Positions 25,775 through 34,835 of a stretch of DNA of 64,000 nt are shown here, piece after piece. The notes below the pieces were generated by a model, which did not search any database, had not been told where the DNA came from, and saw nothing but the letters and a program-made list of their open reading frames with translations. Origin of the DNA: Sinomonas atrocyanea (GTDB taxonomy: Bacteria > Actinomycetota > Actinomycetes > Actinomycetales > Micrococcaceae); the NCBI RefSeq assembly GCF_030812675.1, contig NZ_JAUSTE010000002.1:62001-126000 (forward strand). Direction: 5' to 3'. The translations under genes were made by a program, and so were the position numbers. Every line of letters starts with the position of its first letter. The first letter of the stretch is position 1.

Positions 25775-26404
25775 ATGCCTACAGCCCCCACCACCGCCTC
25801 CGGCGCCCCCTCCTCCACGGGCCGCCGGGGCCGCCCCGGCTACGACCAGCAGACGGTGCTCAATGTCGCCGTCGAGGTCTTCAACCGGCATGGCTACGAT
25901 GCAACGAGCATGGGCATCCTGGCCGAGAACCTGGGCATCTCGAAGTCCGCGATCTACCACCACGTGCCCTCCAAGGAGGACCTCCTCTCGCTGGCCCTCG
26001 AGCAGGCCTTGGGGGGCCTGGAGTCGGTGTGGGAGGCGCCGGAGTCGCAGTCCGGCAGGGCCGAGGAGCGCCTCGAGTTCGTGGTCCGCTCGACCGTCCG
26101 GGTGCTCACGGAGCGGCTGCCCTTCGTGACGCTCCTGCTGCGCCTGCGCGGGAACACGGAGACGGAGCGCGCGGCCCTGCAGCGCCGCCGCAGCTTCGAC
26201 CGCAAGGTCGCCGAGCTCATCGGCGAGGCCCGGGCCGAGGGCACCATCCGCACGGACATCGACCCGCGCACGGCGTCCCGCCTGCTCTTCGGCACGATCA
26301 ACTCGATCGTCGAGTGGTACCGCCCCGGAGGCTCGCTCACCCCGGCGAAGCTCGCCGACGACGTCGTGGCCGTCCTCTTCGACGGGCTGCACACCCGCAG
26401 CTGA
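25775..26404 (+). CDS. paaR: TetR-family regulator of phenylacetate genes, probable PaaR
   Basis: A 209-residue TetR protein. The HTH lies at about residues 30-75 (VFNRHGYDATSMGILAENLGISKSAIYHHVPSKEDLL). The C-terminal ligand domain is the TetR_C type seen in actinobacterial PaaR. It follows paaIK directly. PaaR proteins of Corynebacterium are known to repress paa genes at a palindrome close to ACCGNNCGNNCGGT and to be released by phenylacetyl-CoA. The four matching sites in this window support that assignment. A TAGACT box lies 7 nt before the ATG and no ribosome binding site is present, so the message may be leaderless. Confidence 0.85.
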   Translation: MPTAPTTASGAPSSTGRRGRPGYDQQTVLNVAVEVFNRHGYDATSMGILAENLGISKSAIYHHVPSKEDLLSLALEQALGGLESVWEAPESQSGRAEERLEFVVRSTVRVLTERLPFVTLLLRLRGNTETERAALQRRRSFDRKVAELIGEARAEGTIRTDIDPRTASRLLFGTINSIVEWYRPGGSLTPAKLADDVVAVLFDGLHTRS

Positions 26405-26562
26405 CGAGGCCCCTCCGCCCCTCGGGGTGAACACTTGCTGAACTGATGGGGAAGCCCGGGCCAAACCGGGAACTTCCGGCGGACCACCGCCTTAGGGTCG
26501 GTGCGGGGAACCACTCGCACCGCCACCCGGGGCCACCATCCACCGTGAGAAAGTCACAGCCC

Positions 26563-28266
26563 ATGCCCAAGTTCAGCATCCGCGCCGCGGCCGCGACGAG
26601 CGCCGTGGCGTTCGCCGCAGCGGCGGCCGGAGGCGTCGCCGCTGCCATGCCCGCCCAGGCCGCGTCCACGACCTCCACGCCCATCAAGCACGTCGTCGTC
26701 ATCTTCGGCGAGAACGTCTCGTTCGACCACTACTTCGCCACGTACCCGAAGGCCGCCAACGCCCCCGGTGAGAAGGTCCAGGGAACCGGCGCCGCGGCGT
26801 CGTCCTTCACGGCCGCCCCGAACACGCCGAAGAAGGTCGGCACCCTCGCCAGCGCCGGCCTGCTCGCGCCCCACAACCCGAACTCCGTGCAGCCGTTCCG
26901 CCTCAGCCCGTCCCAGGCCGGCACCTGCGACCAGGACCACGCCTACAAGCCCGAGCAGCAGGCGTACAACGGTGGCCTCATGGACAAGTTCGTCCAGTAC
27001 ACGAGCACCGACGCCTGCGGCGCGCCGCTGTACGGCCGCGACGGCCTCACCATGGGCTACTACGACGGCAACACCGTCACCGGCATGTGGAACTACGCCC
27101 AGCACTTCGCGATGAGCGACAACAGCTACGACGACGAGTTCGGCCCCTCGACCCCGGGCGCCCTGAACCTGGTCTCGGGCCAGACGCACGGCGTGGTGAG
27201 CGTGGACCCGTTCACGGGCCAGCAGACCTCCGCCCCTGACGCGTACACGGTCAAGTCCCCGAACACGCAGGGCGTCGGCACCGTCACCGGCGATCCCGAC
27301 CCGGCCTTCGACGACTGCTCGGACAACAGCCACGCCAAGTCCAACGCCCTCGCCGCCATGCAGGGCACCAACGTCGGCGACCTCCTCAACACCAAGGGCG
27401 TCTCGTGGGGCTGGTTCCAGGGCGGCTTCCGCCCGCAGGGCACCGCGACGATCAAGGGCACGGACTACGCCCAGTGCACCACGAAGCACACGTCCGTCGC
27501 CGGGGTCTCCTCGATCGACTACAGCCCGCACCACGAGCCGTTCCAGTACTACGCCTCCACGGCGAATCCGCACCACGTCGCGCCGGCGAGCGACGCCGAG
27601 ATCGGCCACAGCGGGCCGGCCAACCACCAGTACGACATGACCGACTTCGACAAGGTCGTGAACACCGACAGCATGCCTGCGGTCTCCTTCCTCAAGGCGC
27701 CGATGTACCAGGACGGGCACGCCGGCTACTCGGACCCGATCGATGAGCAGCAGTTCGTGGTGAACGAGATCAACGCGATCCAGAAGTCGAAGAACTGGGA
27801 CTCCACGGCCGTGGTCCTCGCCTACGACGACTCCGACGGCTGGTACGACCACGTCGCCGCCCAGGTGAAGAACGCCTCCAACGACCCGGCGAACGACGCC
27901 GCCTGGTGCCAGAACGCCGCCGCGGCCGGGACACCGATCCTGGGCGGCTACCAGGACCGCTGCGGGCCCGGCCAGCGTCTGCCGCTGCTGGTGGTCTCGC
28001 CCTACGCGAAGAGCAACTTCGTGGACCACACGCAGACCCAGCAGTCCTCCGTCCTGCGCTTCATCGAGGACAACTGGGGCCTCGGCCGGCTCGGCGACGG
28101 CTCCTTCGACGCCACCGCGGGCTCGCTGGGCGCGATGTTCAACTTCGACGCCCAGCCGCGCCGTGACGGCCTGATCCTCGATCCCTCGAGCGGCTCGGTG
28201 GTCCCGGGCGCGTACTGCGACGGCAACGAGGGCCAGCACCTCGGCCAGGGCGGCTCCTGCCGCTGA
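26563..28266 (+). CDS. Secreted phospholipase C / acid phosphatase-type phosphoesterase
   Basis: A 567-residue phosphoesterase-family (PF04185 type) enzyme. The signal peptide ends in MPAQA-AS. Metal and active-site motifs are visible: IFGENVSFDHYFATYP at the N-terminus, then DDEFGPSTPGALNLVSGQTHG, and VLAYDDSDGWYDHV in the C-terminal half. Relatives cleave phospholipids or phosphate monoesters outside the cell. The substrate here is not determined. The ATG at 26563 immediately precedes the signal sequence; upstream in-frame ATG codons would bury it. There is no C-terminal anchor, so it is likely released. Confidence 0.88.
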   Translation: MPKFSIRAAAATSAVAFAAAAAGGVAAAMPAQAASTTSTPIKHVVVIFGENVSFDHYFATYPKAANAPGEKVQGTGAAASSFTAAPNTPKKVGTLASAGLLAPHNPNSVQPFRLSPSQAGTCDQDHAYKPEQQAYNGGLMDKFVQYTSTDACGAPLYGRDGLTMGYYDGNTVTGMWNYAQHFAMSDNSYDDEFGPSTPGALNLVSGQTHGVVSVDPFTGQQTSAPDAYTVKSPNTQGVGTVTGDPDPAFDDCSDNSHAKSNALAAMQGTNVGDLLNTKGVSWGWFQGGFRPQGTATIKGTDYAQCTTKHTSVAGVSSIDYSPHHEPFQYYASTANPHHVAPASDAEIGHSGPANHQYDMTDFDKVVNTDSMPAVSFLKAPMYQDGHAGYSDPIDEQQFVVNEINAIQKSKNWDSTAVVLAYDDSDGWYDHVAAQVKNASNDPANDAAWCQNAAAAGTPILGGYQDRCGPGQRLPLLVVSPYAKSNFVDHTQTQQSSVLRFIEDNWGLGRLGDGSFDATAGSLGAMFNFDAQPRRDGLILDPSSGSVVPGAYCDGNEGQHLGQGGSCR

Positions 28267-28288
28267 GCCCGTACGCTGCCTGACCTGG

Positions 28289-28325
28289 ACGGGGCCTCCG
28301 GCGCGCACCACGCCGGGGGCCCCGT
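28289..28325 (+). terminator. Terminator hairpin after the phosphoesterase gene
   Basis: Arms ACGGGGCCTCCGGCG and CGCCGGGGGCCCCGT pair over 15 bp with one mismatch and an intervening loop of 7 nt, 23 nt after the stop codon. Confidence 0.7.
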
Positions 28326-28359
28326 TGCCATCCCCGGCGCCACAGGCCACGCTTGCCCT

Positions 28360-29184
28360 ATGGCCATCAGGATCTCCCACGAGCTCAAGCGGCTCCTCCC
28401 CCAGCTCCGGTACGAGCCCACGCCCAAGCGGCTGCGGGCCCGTCTCGGCGACGTCCTCGTGCTCGACTCGCGGCGCGCCGTCGTCCTCTGGGAGCCGCAA
28501 CGGTACCTGCCCCTCCACGCCGTGCCGGAGGACGACGTCGTGGCCCGCCTCGAGCCGCTCGGCGCGGCTCCCGCGGGGGCCGCGGAGGCGCCGGAGGTGT
28601 CGGGGCCGCCGAGCTCGCCGGACCCGTTCTCGTCCCACACGGCCGAGGGCGAGCGGCTTGCCGTCGTCGTGGGCGGGATCAGGCTGCCCGATGCGGCGTT
28701 CCGGCTCGCCGACCCCGATCTGGCCGGCTACGTGGCCTTCGACACCGACGCGTTCGCGTGGTTCGAGGAGGACGAGCCGGTGATCGGCCATGCGAGGGAC
28801 CCCTTCAGCCGGATCGATATGCGGGCCAGCCGTGCGCACGTGCGCGTCCTGCTCGACGGCGTGGTCCTCGCCGAGTCCAGTGAGACGGTGCGCCTGTTCG
28901 AGGGCCGGCTGCCGCCGCGGACCTACTTCCGCCGCGAAGACGTCCGCTGGGAGCGGCTCGCCGAGGACCCGCTGCGCACGGTCTGCCCGTACAAGGGCGT
29001 CGCGGAGTACTGGACCGCGCCGGGACTGGGCGAGGCGCGGCCCGTGGCGTGGAGCTACGGGGCCGCGACCCCCAGCTTCCCGGAGATGGCCCAGATCCAC
29101 GGCCTGGTGGCCTTCTTCGACGAACGGGTGGACGTCGAGGCGGACGGCGAGCAGATCGGGCGGCCCCGGACTGCCTGGTCCTGA
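28360..29184 (+). CDS. DUF427 domain protein (two tandem domains)
   Basis: A 274-residue protein with two DUF427 (NTP_transf_9) units. The first covers about residues 40-130 and the second residues 150-265. Family signatures are VFDTDAFAWFEEDEP-like strand pairs and the C-terminal TVCPYKGVAEYW followed by GLVAFFDERVDVEADG. The domain is widespread in actinobacteria and fungi and has no established reaction. No partner gene is adjacent in an operon, so no function is proposed. Confidence 0.85.
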   Translation: MAIRISHELKRLLPQLRYEPTPKRLRARLGDVLVLDSRRAVVLWEPQRYLPLHAVPEDDVVARLEPLGAAPAGAAEAPEVSGPPSSPDPFSSHTAEGERLAVVVGGIRLPDAAFRLADPDLAGYVAFDTDAFAWFEEDEPVIGHARDPFSRIDMRASRAHVRVLLDGVVLAESSETVRLFEGRLPPRTYFRREDVRWERLAEDPLRTVCPYKGVAEYWTAPGLGEARPVAWSYGAATPSFPEMAQIHGLVAFFDERVDVEADGEQIGRPRTAWS

Positions 29185-29222
29185 TAATCGGCAGTCGCCA
29201 TGCATCTTTTTCCCGGAAGAAC

Positions 29223-29295
29223 TTGTCTGCGGCGTCCGTGCTTGCCTACACTCGAAAGCGTGACCTGCATCTCAATGGCGCGATGCAGGTTTTTC
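29223..29295 (+). promoter_or_regulatory. Promoter followed at once by a terminator-like hairpin, upstream of the sugar dehydrogenase gene
   Basis: TTGTCT (29223-29228) and TACACT (29247-29252), 18 bp apart, resemble a sigma-70 promoter. Directly after the expected start site, ACCTGCATC and GATGCAGGT form a perfect 9-bp stem (29263-29290) followed by TTTTTC. The hairpin may terminate the DUF427 transcript or attenuate or stabilise the following mRNA. Confidence 0.5.
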
Positions 29296-29348
29296 TCTGC
29301 CCTGGCCCAGGCACGCCCGGCCCGGCCGCCGCAGGAGGGCGCTCGGGG

Positions 29349-30494
29349 ATGGGCCTGACCTCGCGCCGGGCGTTCCTCGGGCTGGCGCTGGCGGGCACAG
29401 CGTCCGGTGCGGCCGCAGCGCTCGGCGCGTGCACGCCGTCGTCCACCGCCCCGCCCTCATCAGCCGCCACGGCCTCCTCCGCGGCCGGCAGCCCAGCGCC
29501 CGGCACGGCCTCGGGCGCTGCACCAGCCCCGCGGGTGACCGGGACTGTTGCCGGCGGGCTGGACACGCCGTGGTCGATCGTGTTCCTTCCCGGCGGCTCG
29601 GCGCTCGTGTCCGAACGCGGCACCGGCCGCATCCTCGAGGTGCCCGCGGGCGGCGGCGCGGCCCGCGAGGCCGGGCGGATCGACGTCCGGACCGACACGA
29701 GCGAGGGCGGCCTCCTCGGCCTCGAGCTCTCGCCGAAGTTCGCCGCGGATGCCACGGTCTTCGCCTACTGCACCGCCGGCCCCGGCAACCGGGTCGTGGC
29801 CCTGCACTGGGACGGGCGTTCGGTGGGCGGCGCGCGGGTGCTGGTGGACGGGATCCCTGCCGGGACGTTCCACAATGGCGGCCGGATCAAGGTGGGCCCG
29901 GACGGCATGCTGTACATCGGCACCGGCGACGCGACGCGCCAGTCCAACTCCCAGGACCTCGGCAGCCTCGGCGGGAAGGTCCTGCGCGTCGCACTCGACG
30001 GTTCGCCCGCGCCGGGGAACCCCTTCGGGACCCGGGTCTACACGTACGGCCACCGGAACGTGCAGGGCCTCGCATGGGACTCCGCCAGCCGCCTCTGGGC
30101 GAGCGAGCTCGGGCCCGACCGCGACGACGAGCTCAACCTGCTCGCCCCGGGCGCCCAGTACGGGTGGCCCGCCGTGACCGGCGCCCGCAGCGTCAACGGC
30201 AGTGTCCCTGCCGTCCACGTCTGGCCGAACACCGCGGACGCGTCGCCGAGCGCCCTCGCGATCGCGGACGACGTCGCGTACGTCGCGTGCCTGCGGGGCC
30301 AGCGGCTCTGGCGGCTCCCGCTCCCGGCCCCGGGCTCGCCAGTGCCCGGCGGCGGGGCCCTTCCGGGCGCGGCCGAGTACTTCAGGGGCCAGTACGGGCG
30401 GCTCCGCGAGGTGGTCCGGGTCCCGGGGCGGCGGGAGCTGTGGATGGCGACGAACGAGGGCACGGGCTCGCGCATCCTCGCCGTCGCCATCTAG
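29349..30494 (+). CDS. Tat-exported lipoprotein, PQQ-dependent sugar dehydrogenase-like (GSDH family)
   Basis: A 381-residue protein. The N-terminus carries a twin-arginine signal (TSRRAFLGLALAG) joined to a lipobox (LGAC), so it should be exported folded and anchored by lipid. After a Ser/Ala-rich linker comes a six-bladed propeller of the glucose/sorbosone dehydrogenase family: LDTPWSIVFLPGG, EGGLLGLELSPKF, LYIGTGD, YTYGHRNVQGLAW and WASELGPDRDDELN. Relatives oxidise sugars using PQQ. The ATG has GGAGGG 9 nt upstream. No PQQ biosynthesis genes are in the window. A non-catalytic sugar-binding role is an alternative. Confidence 0.85.
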   Translation: MGLTSRRAFLGLALAGTASGAAAALGACTPSSTAPPSSAATASSAAGSPAPGTASGAAPAPRVTGTVAGGLDTPWSIVFLPGGSALVSERGTGRILEVPAGGGAAREAGRIDVRTDTSEGGLLGLELSPKFAADATVFAYCTAGPGNRVVALHWDGRSVGGARVLVDGIPAGTFHNGGRIKVGPDGMLYIGTGDATRQSNSQDLGSLGGKVLRVALDGSPAPGNPFGTRVYTYGHRNVQGLAWDSASRLWASELGPDRDDELNLLAPGAQYGWPAVTGARSVNGSVPAVHVWPNTADASPSALAIADDVAYVACLRGQRLWRLPLPAPGSPVPGGGALPGAAEYFRGQYGRLREVVRVPGRRELWMATNEGTGSRILAVAI

Positions 30495-30534
30495 GGAGCT
30501 AGCCCCCGCCCCCATCCCCGCCCCGACCCACCGC

Positions 30535-30660
30535 GTTGAGGGGTCATGTCCCAAGGTTGAGAGGTCATGTCCCAAGGTTGAGGGGTCATGTCCCTGCGAG
30601 CGCCGTCCGCGGCGTCCTAGGGACATGACCCCTCACCGTAGGGACATGACCCCTCACGGG
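30535..30660. repeat. 21-bp repeat array, three forward and two inverted units
   Basis: TTGAGGGGTCATGTCCC repeats every 21 bp (TCATGTCCC at 30544, 30565 and 30586). After a GC-rich centre the inverted unit GGGACATGACCCCTCA repeats at 30620 and 30641, again 21 bp apart. The two sides can form a long hairpin between the converging sugar dehydrogenase and mtlD genes. Confidence 0.9.
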
Positions 30661-30674
30661 GCTGGGGGCGGCGT

Positions 30675-31883
30675 TCAGTCGGGCTGCGCCGCCCCCGCCG
30701 GCCTGACTCTAGCCTCCTTGACCCGAGCCGCGACCGCGTTGTGGAGCGGGTGGCCGGCGGGGAGGCCCGTGATCTCCTCGACGAGGGCCTCGTCGGTGGA
30801 CTGGCCGGCGAGCATGGCCTGGAGGCGCTGGGCCTCCTCGTCGTCGGCGGCGTCGAAGGCGAGGGCCGCGCCCATCGCCTCCACGAGCGAGTCGGCCACC
30901 ATGCCGCGTTCGGCAAGCTCGGCCGCCGGACCGATGAACCGCTCGTGGCGGGACAGCTTGCGCAGCGGCGCGCGGCCCACACGCTCCACCGTGTCCGGCA
31001 GCGCCGGGTTGGCGAACCGGCCGAGGATCTTCTCCACGTAGGCCTGCTGCTGCTCGGGCGCGAAGCCGTACTTGGCCACGAGCAGCGACTTGGTCTCGGC
31101 GAGGACGGCCTCGACCTTCGCCCGGACCTCGGGCATGGCCAGGGCGTCCGAGATCTTCTCGGCCCCGGCGCGCCGCCCGAAGTACGCCGCGGAGGCGTGC
31201 CCGGTGTTGACGGTGAAGAGCTTGCGCTCGATGTACGGCCCGAGCGAGTCCACCCACGTGACGCCGGGGATCTCGGGCACGTCGTCCCCGAAGGGCTCCT
31301 GCTCGATCGCCCACTCGAAGTACGGCTCGACCCGCACGTCGAGGCCGCCGGCGGGGTCCTGGTTCGGCACGATCCGGTCCACGGCGGTGTTGGCGAACAC
31401 GGCGCGCGCGTCCACGGCCGCGTCATCGAGCCCCTCCCCCGCCGCCGCGGCACGGATCTCCGCCTCGAGGATGTCCGTGGCGTTGATCGCGTTCTCGCAC
31501 GCCATCACGGCGAGCGGGCCAGCGCCGGCGGGCCGCGCGGCGATGCCGCGCGCGATCGCCGGGGCGACGAACCTGAGGATGCTCGGGCCCACCGCCGTGG
31601 TGACGATCTCCGCCTCCGCGATCCGGTCGACGAGCTCGGCCTCGTTCGTGGCCGAGTTCACCGCCGTGTAGCCGTCCACCACGTGGTCGACGCCGCCCTC
31701 GCCCACCTCGTGCACGGTGTACGAGGGGGTGGCATTGATCGCGTCGATGAGGGGCGCCGCGACGTCGGCGAACACGAGCCGGTAGCCGGCGTTGTGGAGC
31801 AGGAGCCCCACGAAGCCGCGGCCGATGTTCCCTGCGCCGAAGTGGACCGCGGTACCCCGGGACCCTGTCGCTGCCTCGCTCAC
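30675..31883 (-). CDS. mtlD: Mannitol-1-phosphate 5-dehydrogenase
   Basis: A 402-residue NAD-dependent dehydrogenase oxidising mannitol 1-phosphate to fructose 6-phosphate. The Rossmann motif is VHFGAGNIGRGFVG at the N-terminus. Family segments VACENAINA-like and KLSRHERFIGPAAEL are present. The ATG overlaps the mtlA stop by 4 nt, so it is coupled to the transporter that supplies its substrate. Confidence 0.95.
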   Translation of the reverse strand: MSEAATGSRGTAVHFGAGNIGRGFVGLLLHNAGYRLVFADVAAPLIDAINATPSYTVHEVGEGGVDHVVDGYTAVNSATNEAELVDRIAEAEIVTTAVGPSILRFVAPAIARGIAARPAGAGPLAVMACENAINATDILEAEIRAAAAGEGLDDAAVDARAVFANTAVDRIVPNQDPAGGLDVRVEPYFEWAIEQEPFGDDVPEIPGVTWVDSLGPYIERKLFTVNTGHASAAYFGRRAGAEKISDALAMPEVRAKVEAVLAETKSLLVAKYGFAPEQQQAYVEKILGRFANPALPDTVERVGRAPLRKLSRHERFIGPAAELAERGMVADSLVEAMGAALAFDAADDEEAQRLQAMLAGQSTDEALVEEITGLPAGHPLHNAVAARVKEARVRPAGAAQPD

Positions 31884-33892
31884 GCGTTCACCTTTCCGAA
31901 GATGTCCAGGACCTCGTCGGCCGTCGTCGCGGACTCGAGGCGGGCCACCTGCTCCTTGTCGCCGAAGACCTTGGCGATCTTGGCGAGGATGCCGAGGTGC
32001 TCCTTGCCCTTGCCGGCGATCCCGACGACGAACTTCACCGGCTTGCCCTTCCAGTCGACCGGCTCGTCGTAGCGGACGAACGTCACGGCCGAGGCCTGGA
32101 TGTGGTCCTTGGCCTCGTTGGTCCCGTGCGGGATGGCCAGGAAGTTGCCCATGTACGTGGAGACCGAGCTCTCGCGCTCGTGCATCGAGGCCACGTAGGC
32201 GTCGTCGACCGCGCCCGCCTCCTTGAGCAGGCGGCCTGCCTCGTCGATCGCCGCGGCCATGTCAGCCGCCGTGCCGGTGAGGACGATCGACTGGCGGCGC
32301 AGCACGTCCGGCGTCTCCGCGTGACGGTGCGGCACCGGGACGTGGGAGGCCGCGGCCTCCGACTCCGAGGCGGGCTCAGACTTGGCGGCGACGCCCTCGA
32401 ACGGGACGTCCTCGGTGGCCTCCTGCTCGTCGAGGAGCGCGACGATCTCGTCGTACTTGGGGCTGCCCATGAAGTTGTCGACCGTGACGATCTGGGCGCT
32501 CGGGGTCTTCTGCTCCGCGCGGAGGGCGAGGTCCTGGTGGACCACGACCATGTCGTAGGTGTCGGTGAGGTTCGCGATCGCCTGGTTGACCACCGTGACG
32601 TCCTTGTGGCCCGCGGCCCGAATCTTGTTGCGCAGCACCGAGGCGCCCATGGCGGAGGAGCCCATGCCCGCGTCGCACGCGAAGACGATCTTCTTGATCT
32701 CGGTCGCCGTCGCAACGCCGCCGGCGCCGCCCCCGAGAACGCTCGAGGCCATGGACTTCCTGCCCTTCATGCTCTCCATCTGGGACGTGGCGGCCGCGAG
32801 GTCGCCCTCGCCCTTGTCCTTCGACGCGCGCAGGATCACCGAGGCGATGATGAACGAGACGGCGCAGGCGAGGATCACGGACAGGATCACGCCGAAGTAG
32901 CTGTCCCTCGCGGTCTGCGCGAGCACGGCGATGATCGAGCCCGGGGCCGCCGGGGCCACGAGGCCGGAGTGGGTGATCGCGAGCGTGGCGATGCCGGTCA
33001 TGCCGCCGCCGATGGTGGCGAGGATGAGGATCGGCTTCATGAGCACGTACGGGAAGTAGATTTCGTGGATGCCGCCGATGAAGTGGATGAGCGCCGCACC
33101 GGGGGCCGAGGCCTTGGCCGCGCCGCGGCCGAAGAACATGTAGGCGAGCAGGACGCCGAGGCCGGGGCCGGGGTTCGCCTCGAGGAGGAACAGGATCGAC
33201 TTGCCCTGTTCGAGGGACTGCTGGGTGCCGAGCGGGGTGAGGACGCCGTGGTTGATGGCGTTGTTGAGGAAGAGGACCTTGGCCGGCTCGATGAGGATCG
33301 AGGTGAGCGGCAGGATCCCGTTGTTGACCAGGAACTGCACGACGTTGCCCGCGGCCGTGCTGAAGGCCTGGACCACGGGGGCGATCCCGAAGAAGCCGAC
33401 GAGGGCCAGGATGGCTCCCCAGATTCCAGCCGCGAAGTTGTTGACGAGCATCTCGAAGCCCGGCTTGATCTTGCCGTCCCAGACAGCGTCGATCTTCTTC
33501 ATGGTCCAGCCGCCGAGGGGGCCCATGATCATGGCGCCGATGAACATCGGGATGCCGGCGCCCACGATCACGCCCATGGTGCCGATGGCCCCGACCACGC
33601 CGCCGCGCACGTCGTAGACCATCTTGCCGCCCGTGTAGGCGATGAGGAGCGGCAGGAGGTAGGTGATCATCGGGCCGACGAGGCCCGTGTAGGGCTTCCC
33701 GTCCGGGCCGTTGCCAAAGCCGCCGAGCTCGGGGACGGGGATGAAGCCCTTCTCGATGAAGAGGGCGGTGATGAGGCCCCAGGCGATGAAGGCGCCGATG
33801 TTCGGCATGATCATGCCCGAGAGGAACGTGCCGAACTTCTGCACCCCGGCCCGGGCCGTGTGCAGTCGCGACGGCGCTGCTGTGGTCGACAT
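31880..33892 (-). CDS. mtlA: Mannitol PTS enzyme IICBA
   Basis: A 670-residue fused phosphotransferase permease. The EIIC membrane domain covers about residues 1-350 (FLSGMIMPNIGAFIAWGLITAL). EIIB has the phosphocysteine Cys406 in VFACDAGMGSS. EIIA has the phosphohistidine His589 in AIPHGTNEAKDH. It imports mannitol as mannitol 1-phosphate for mtlD. It is the second gene of a tetR-mtlA-mtlD operon, 51 bp after tetR, with GCAGGA as ribosome binding site. The EIIB-EIIA linker is rich in Glu and Ala. Confidence 0.95.
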   Translation of the reverse strand: MSTTAAPSRLHTARAGVQKFGTFLSGMIMPNIGAFIAWGLITALFIEKGFIPVPELGGFGNGPDGKPYTGLVGPMITYLLPLLIAYTGGKMVYDVRGGVVGAIGTMGVIVGAGIPMFIGAMIMGPLGGWTMKKIDAVWDGKIKPGFEMLVNNFAAGIWGAILALVGFFGIAPVVQAFSTAAGNVVQFLVNNGILPLTSILIEPAKVLFLNNAINHGVLTPLGTQQSLEQGKSILFLLEANPGPGLGVLLAYMFFGRGAAKASAPGAALIHFIGGIHEIYFPYVLMKPILILATIGGGMTGIATLAITHSGLVAPAAPGSIIAVLAQTARDSYFGVILSVILACAVSFIIASVILRASKDKGEGDLAAATSQMESMKGRKSMASSVLGGGAGGVATATEIKKIVFACDAGMGSSAMGASVLRNKIRAAGHKDVTVVNQAIANLTDTYDMVVVHQDLALRAEQKTPSAQIVTVDNFMGSPKYDEIVALLDEQEATEDVPFEGVAAKSEPASESEAAASHVPVPHRHAETPDVLRRQSIVLTGTAADMAAAIDEAGRLLKEAGAVDDAYVASMHERESSVSTYMGNFLAIPHGTNEAKDHIQASAVTFVRYDEPVDWKGKPVKFVVGIAGKGKEHLGILAKIAKVFGDKEQVARLESATTADEVLDIFGKVNA

Positions 33893-33943
33893 GGTGATCC
33901 TGCTTTCTGTTCAGGACGCAGCACGCGGCTGCTGGGATCGGGG

Positions 33944-34828
33944 TCAGCTCGTCCCGTCGGTCCGGCGCCCGGGCGGCGCGGGGGGCGCGCTCGAGAGCCG
34001 GTGGAGCCATTCGAGGAAGAGCTTCATCTCGGTGCCGGACAGCTGGTCCGGGTGCGAGGACTGGAGCGTGGCGTTGAGGGCGATGGCGGCAGCCACGTAG
34101 CTGGGCTGCCCGTCCTGGCCGGCCGGCGCTCCCGCGCGGGGGGTGTCAACGAGGGCGGGGTCCGTGAGCACCGAGCGCAGCACTGCGTCCCGGGTCTGCA
34201 CGGACAGGGCGGAGGCGGACAGCGGTTCTGCGGCCGCCGGGGACGTGTCCCTCGCGGCTGCGTCTCGGGCAGCCGAGTCTCCGTCCGCGTCCGCGATGAG
34301 CATGAGGGTCACCCCGATGTTCGAGGCGAGGACGGCACGGGCCGCCTCGACGGGACGGACGGCGAGGTGCCCGGCGACGGCGAGCCTTGTGAGCTCGGCC
34401 TCGAGGAGCCGTTCGGCCTCCACGACCACCCCTGGGCGCCGGCTCGGGCCCGCATTGCCGAACATCAGCAGGTACAGCTGGGCATGGGTCACGCCAAACT
34501 GCACGTGCACGTCCCAGAGCCGCTTGACGTCCTCGATGGGCGCATCCGTGTGCTCGATGCTGCCCTCGCTGCGGATGAACTCCTCGAAGCCCCGGGCCAC
34601 CACCGCCTCCATGAGGCCGTCCTTGTCCCCGAAGTGGTGGTAGAGCGTGGGCGCCGTGACGCCCGCCCTCTCGGTGATCTGGCGCGTGGAGACGGCGTTC
34701 CCGTCCGAGGCGGCCACCAGTTCCATCGCCGCCTGGAGGATCCGCTCCCGGGGTGAGGGTGCGGCGGCGCGCTGCTGCGGCCCGTCCGCCGCAGCACCTC
34801 CGGCCACCTCGACCGCCCCCTTGCGCAT
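33944..34828 (-). CDS. TetR-family regulator heading the mannitol operon
   Basis: A 294-residue TetR protein. The HTH reads STRQITERAGVTAPTLYHHFGDKDGL. The C-terminal ligand domain (WHG-like, HVQFGVTHAQLYLLMFG) carries an Ala/Ser-rich insert and a long tail. It is the first gene of the mtl operon, so it probably represses mannitol uptake and its own synthesis. Mannitol operons are more often controlled by other regulator classes, so the ligand is uncertain. A TACCGT box ends 7 nt before the ATG without a ribosome binding site, suggesting leaderless translation. Confidence 0.85.
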   Translation of the reverse strand: MRKGAVEVAGGAAADGPQQRAAAPSPRERILQAAMELVAASDGNAVSTRQITERAGVTAPTLYHHFGDKDGLMEAVVARGFEEFIRSEGSIEHTDAPIEDVKRLWDVHVQFGVTHAQLYLLMFGNAGPSRRPGVVVEAERLLEAELTRLAVAGHLAVRPVEAARAVLASNIGVTLMLIADADGDSAARDAAARDTSPAAAEPLSASALSVQTRDAVLRSVLTDPALVDTPRAGAPAGQDGQPSYVAAAIALNATLQSSHPDQLSGTEMKLFLEWLHRLSSAPPAPPGRRTDGTS

Positions 34829-34835
34829 GGCCGCT

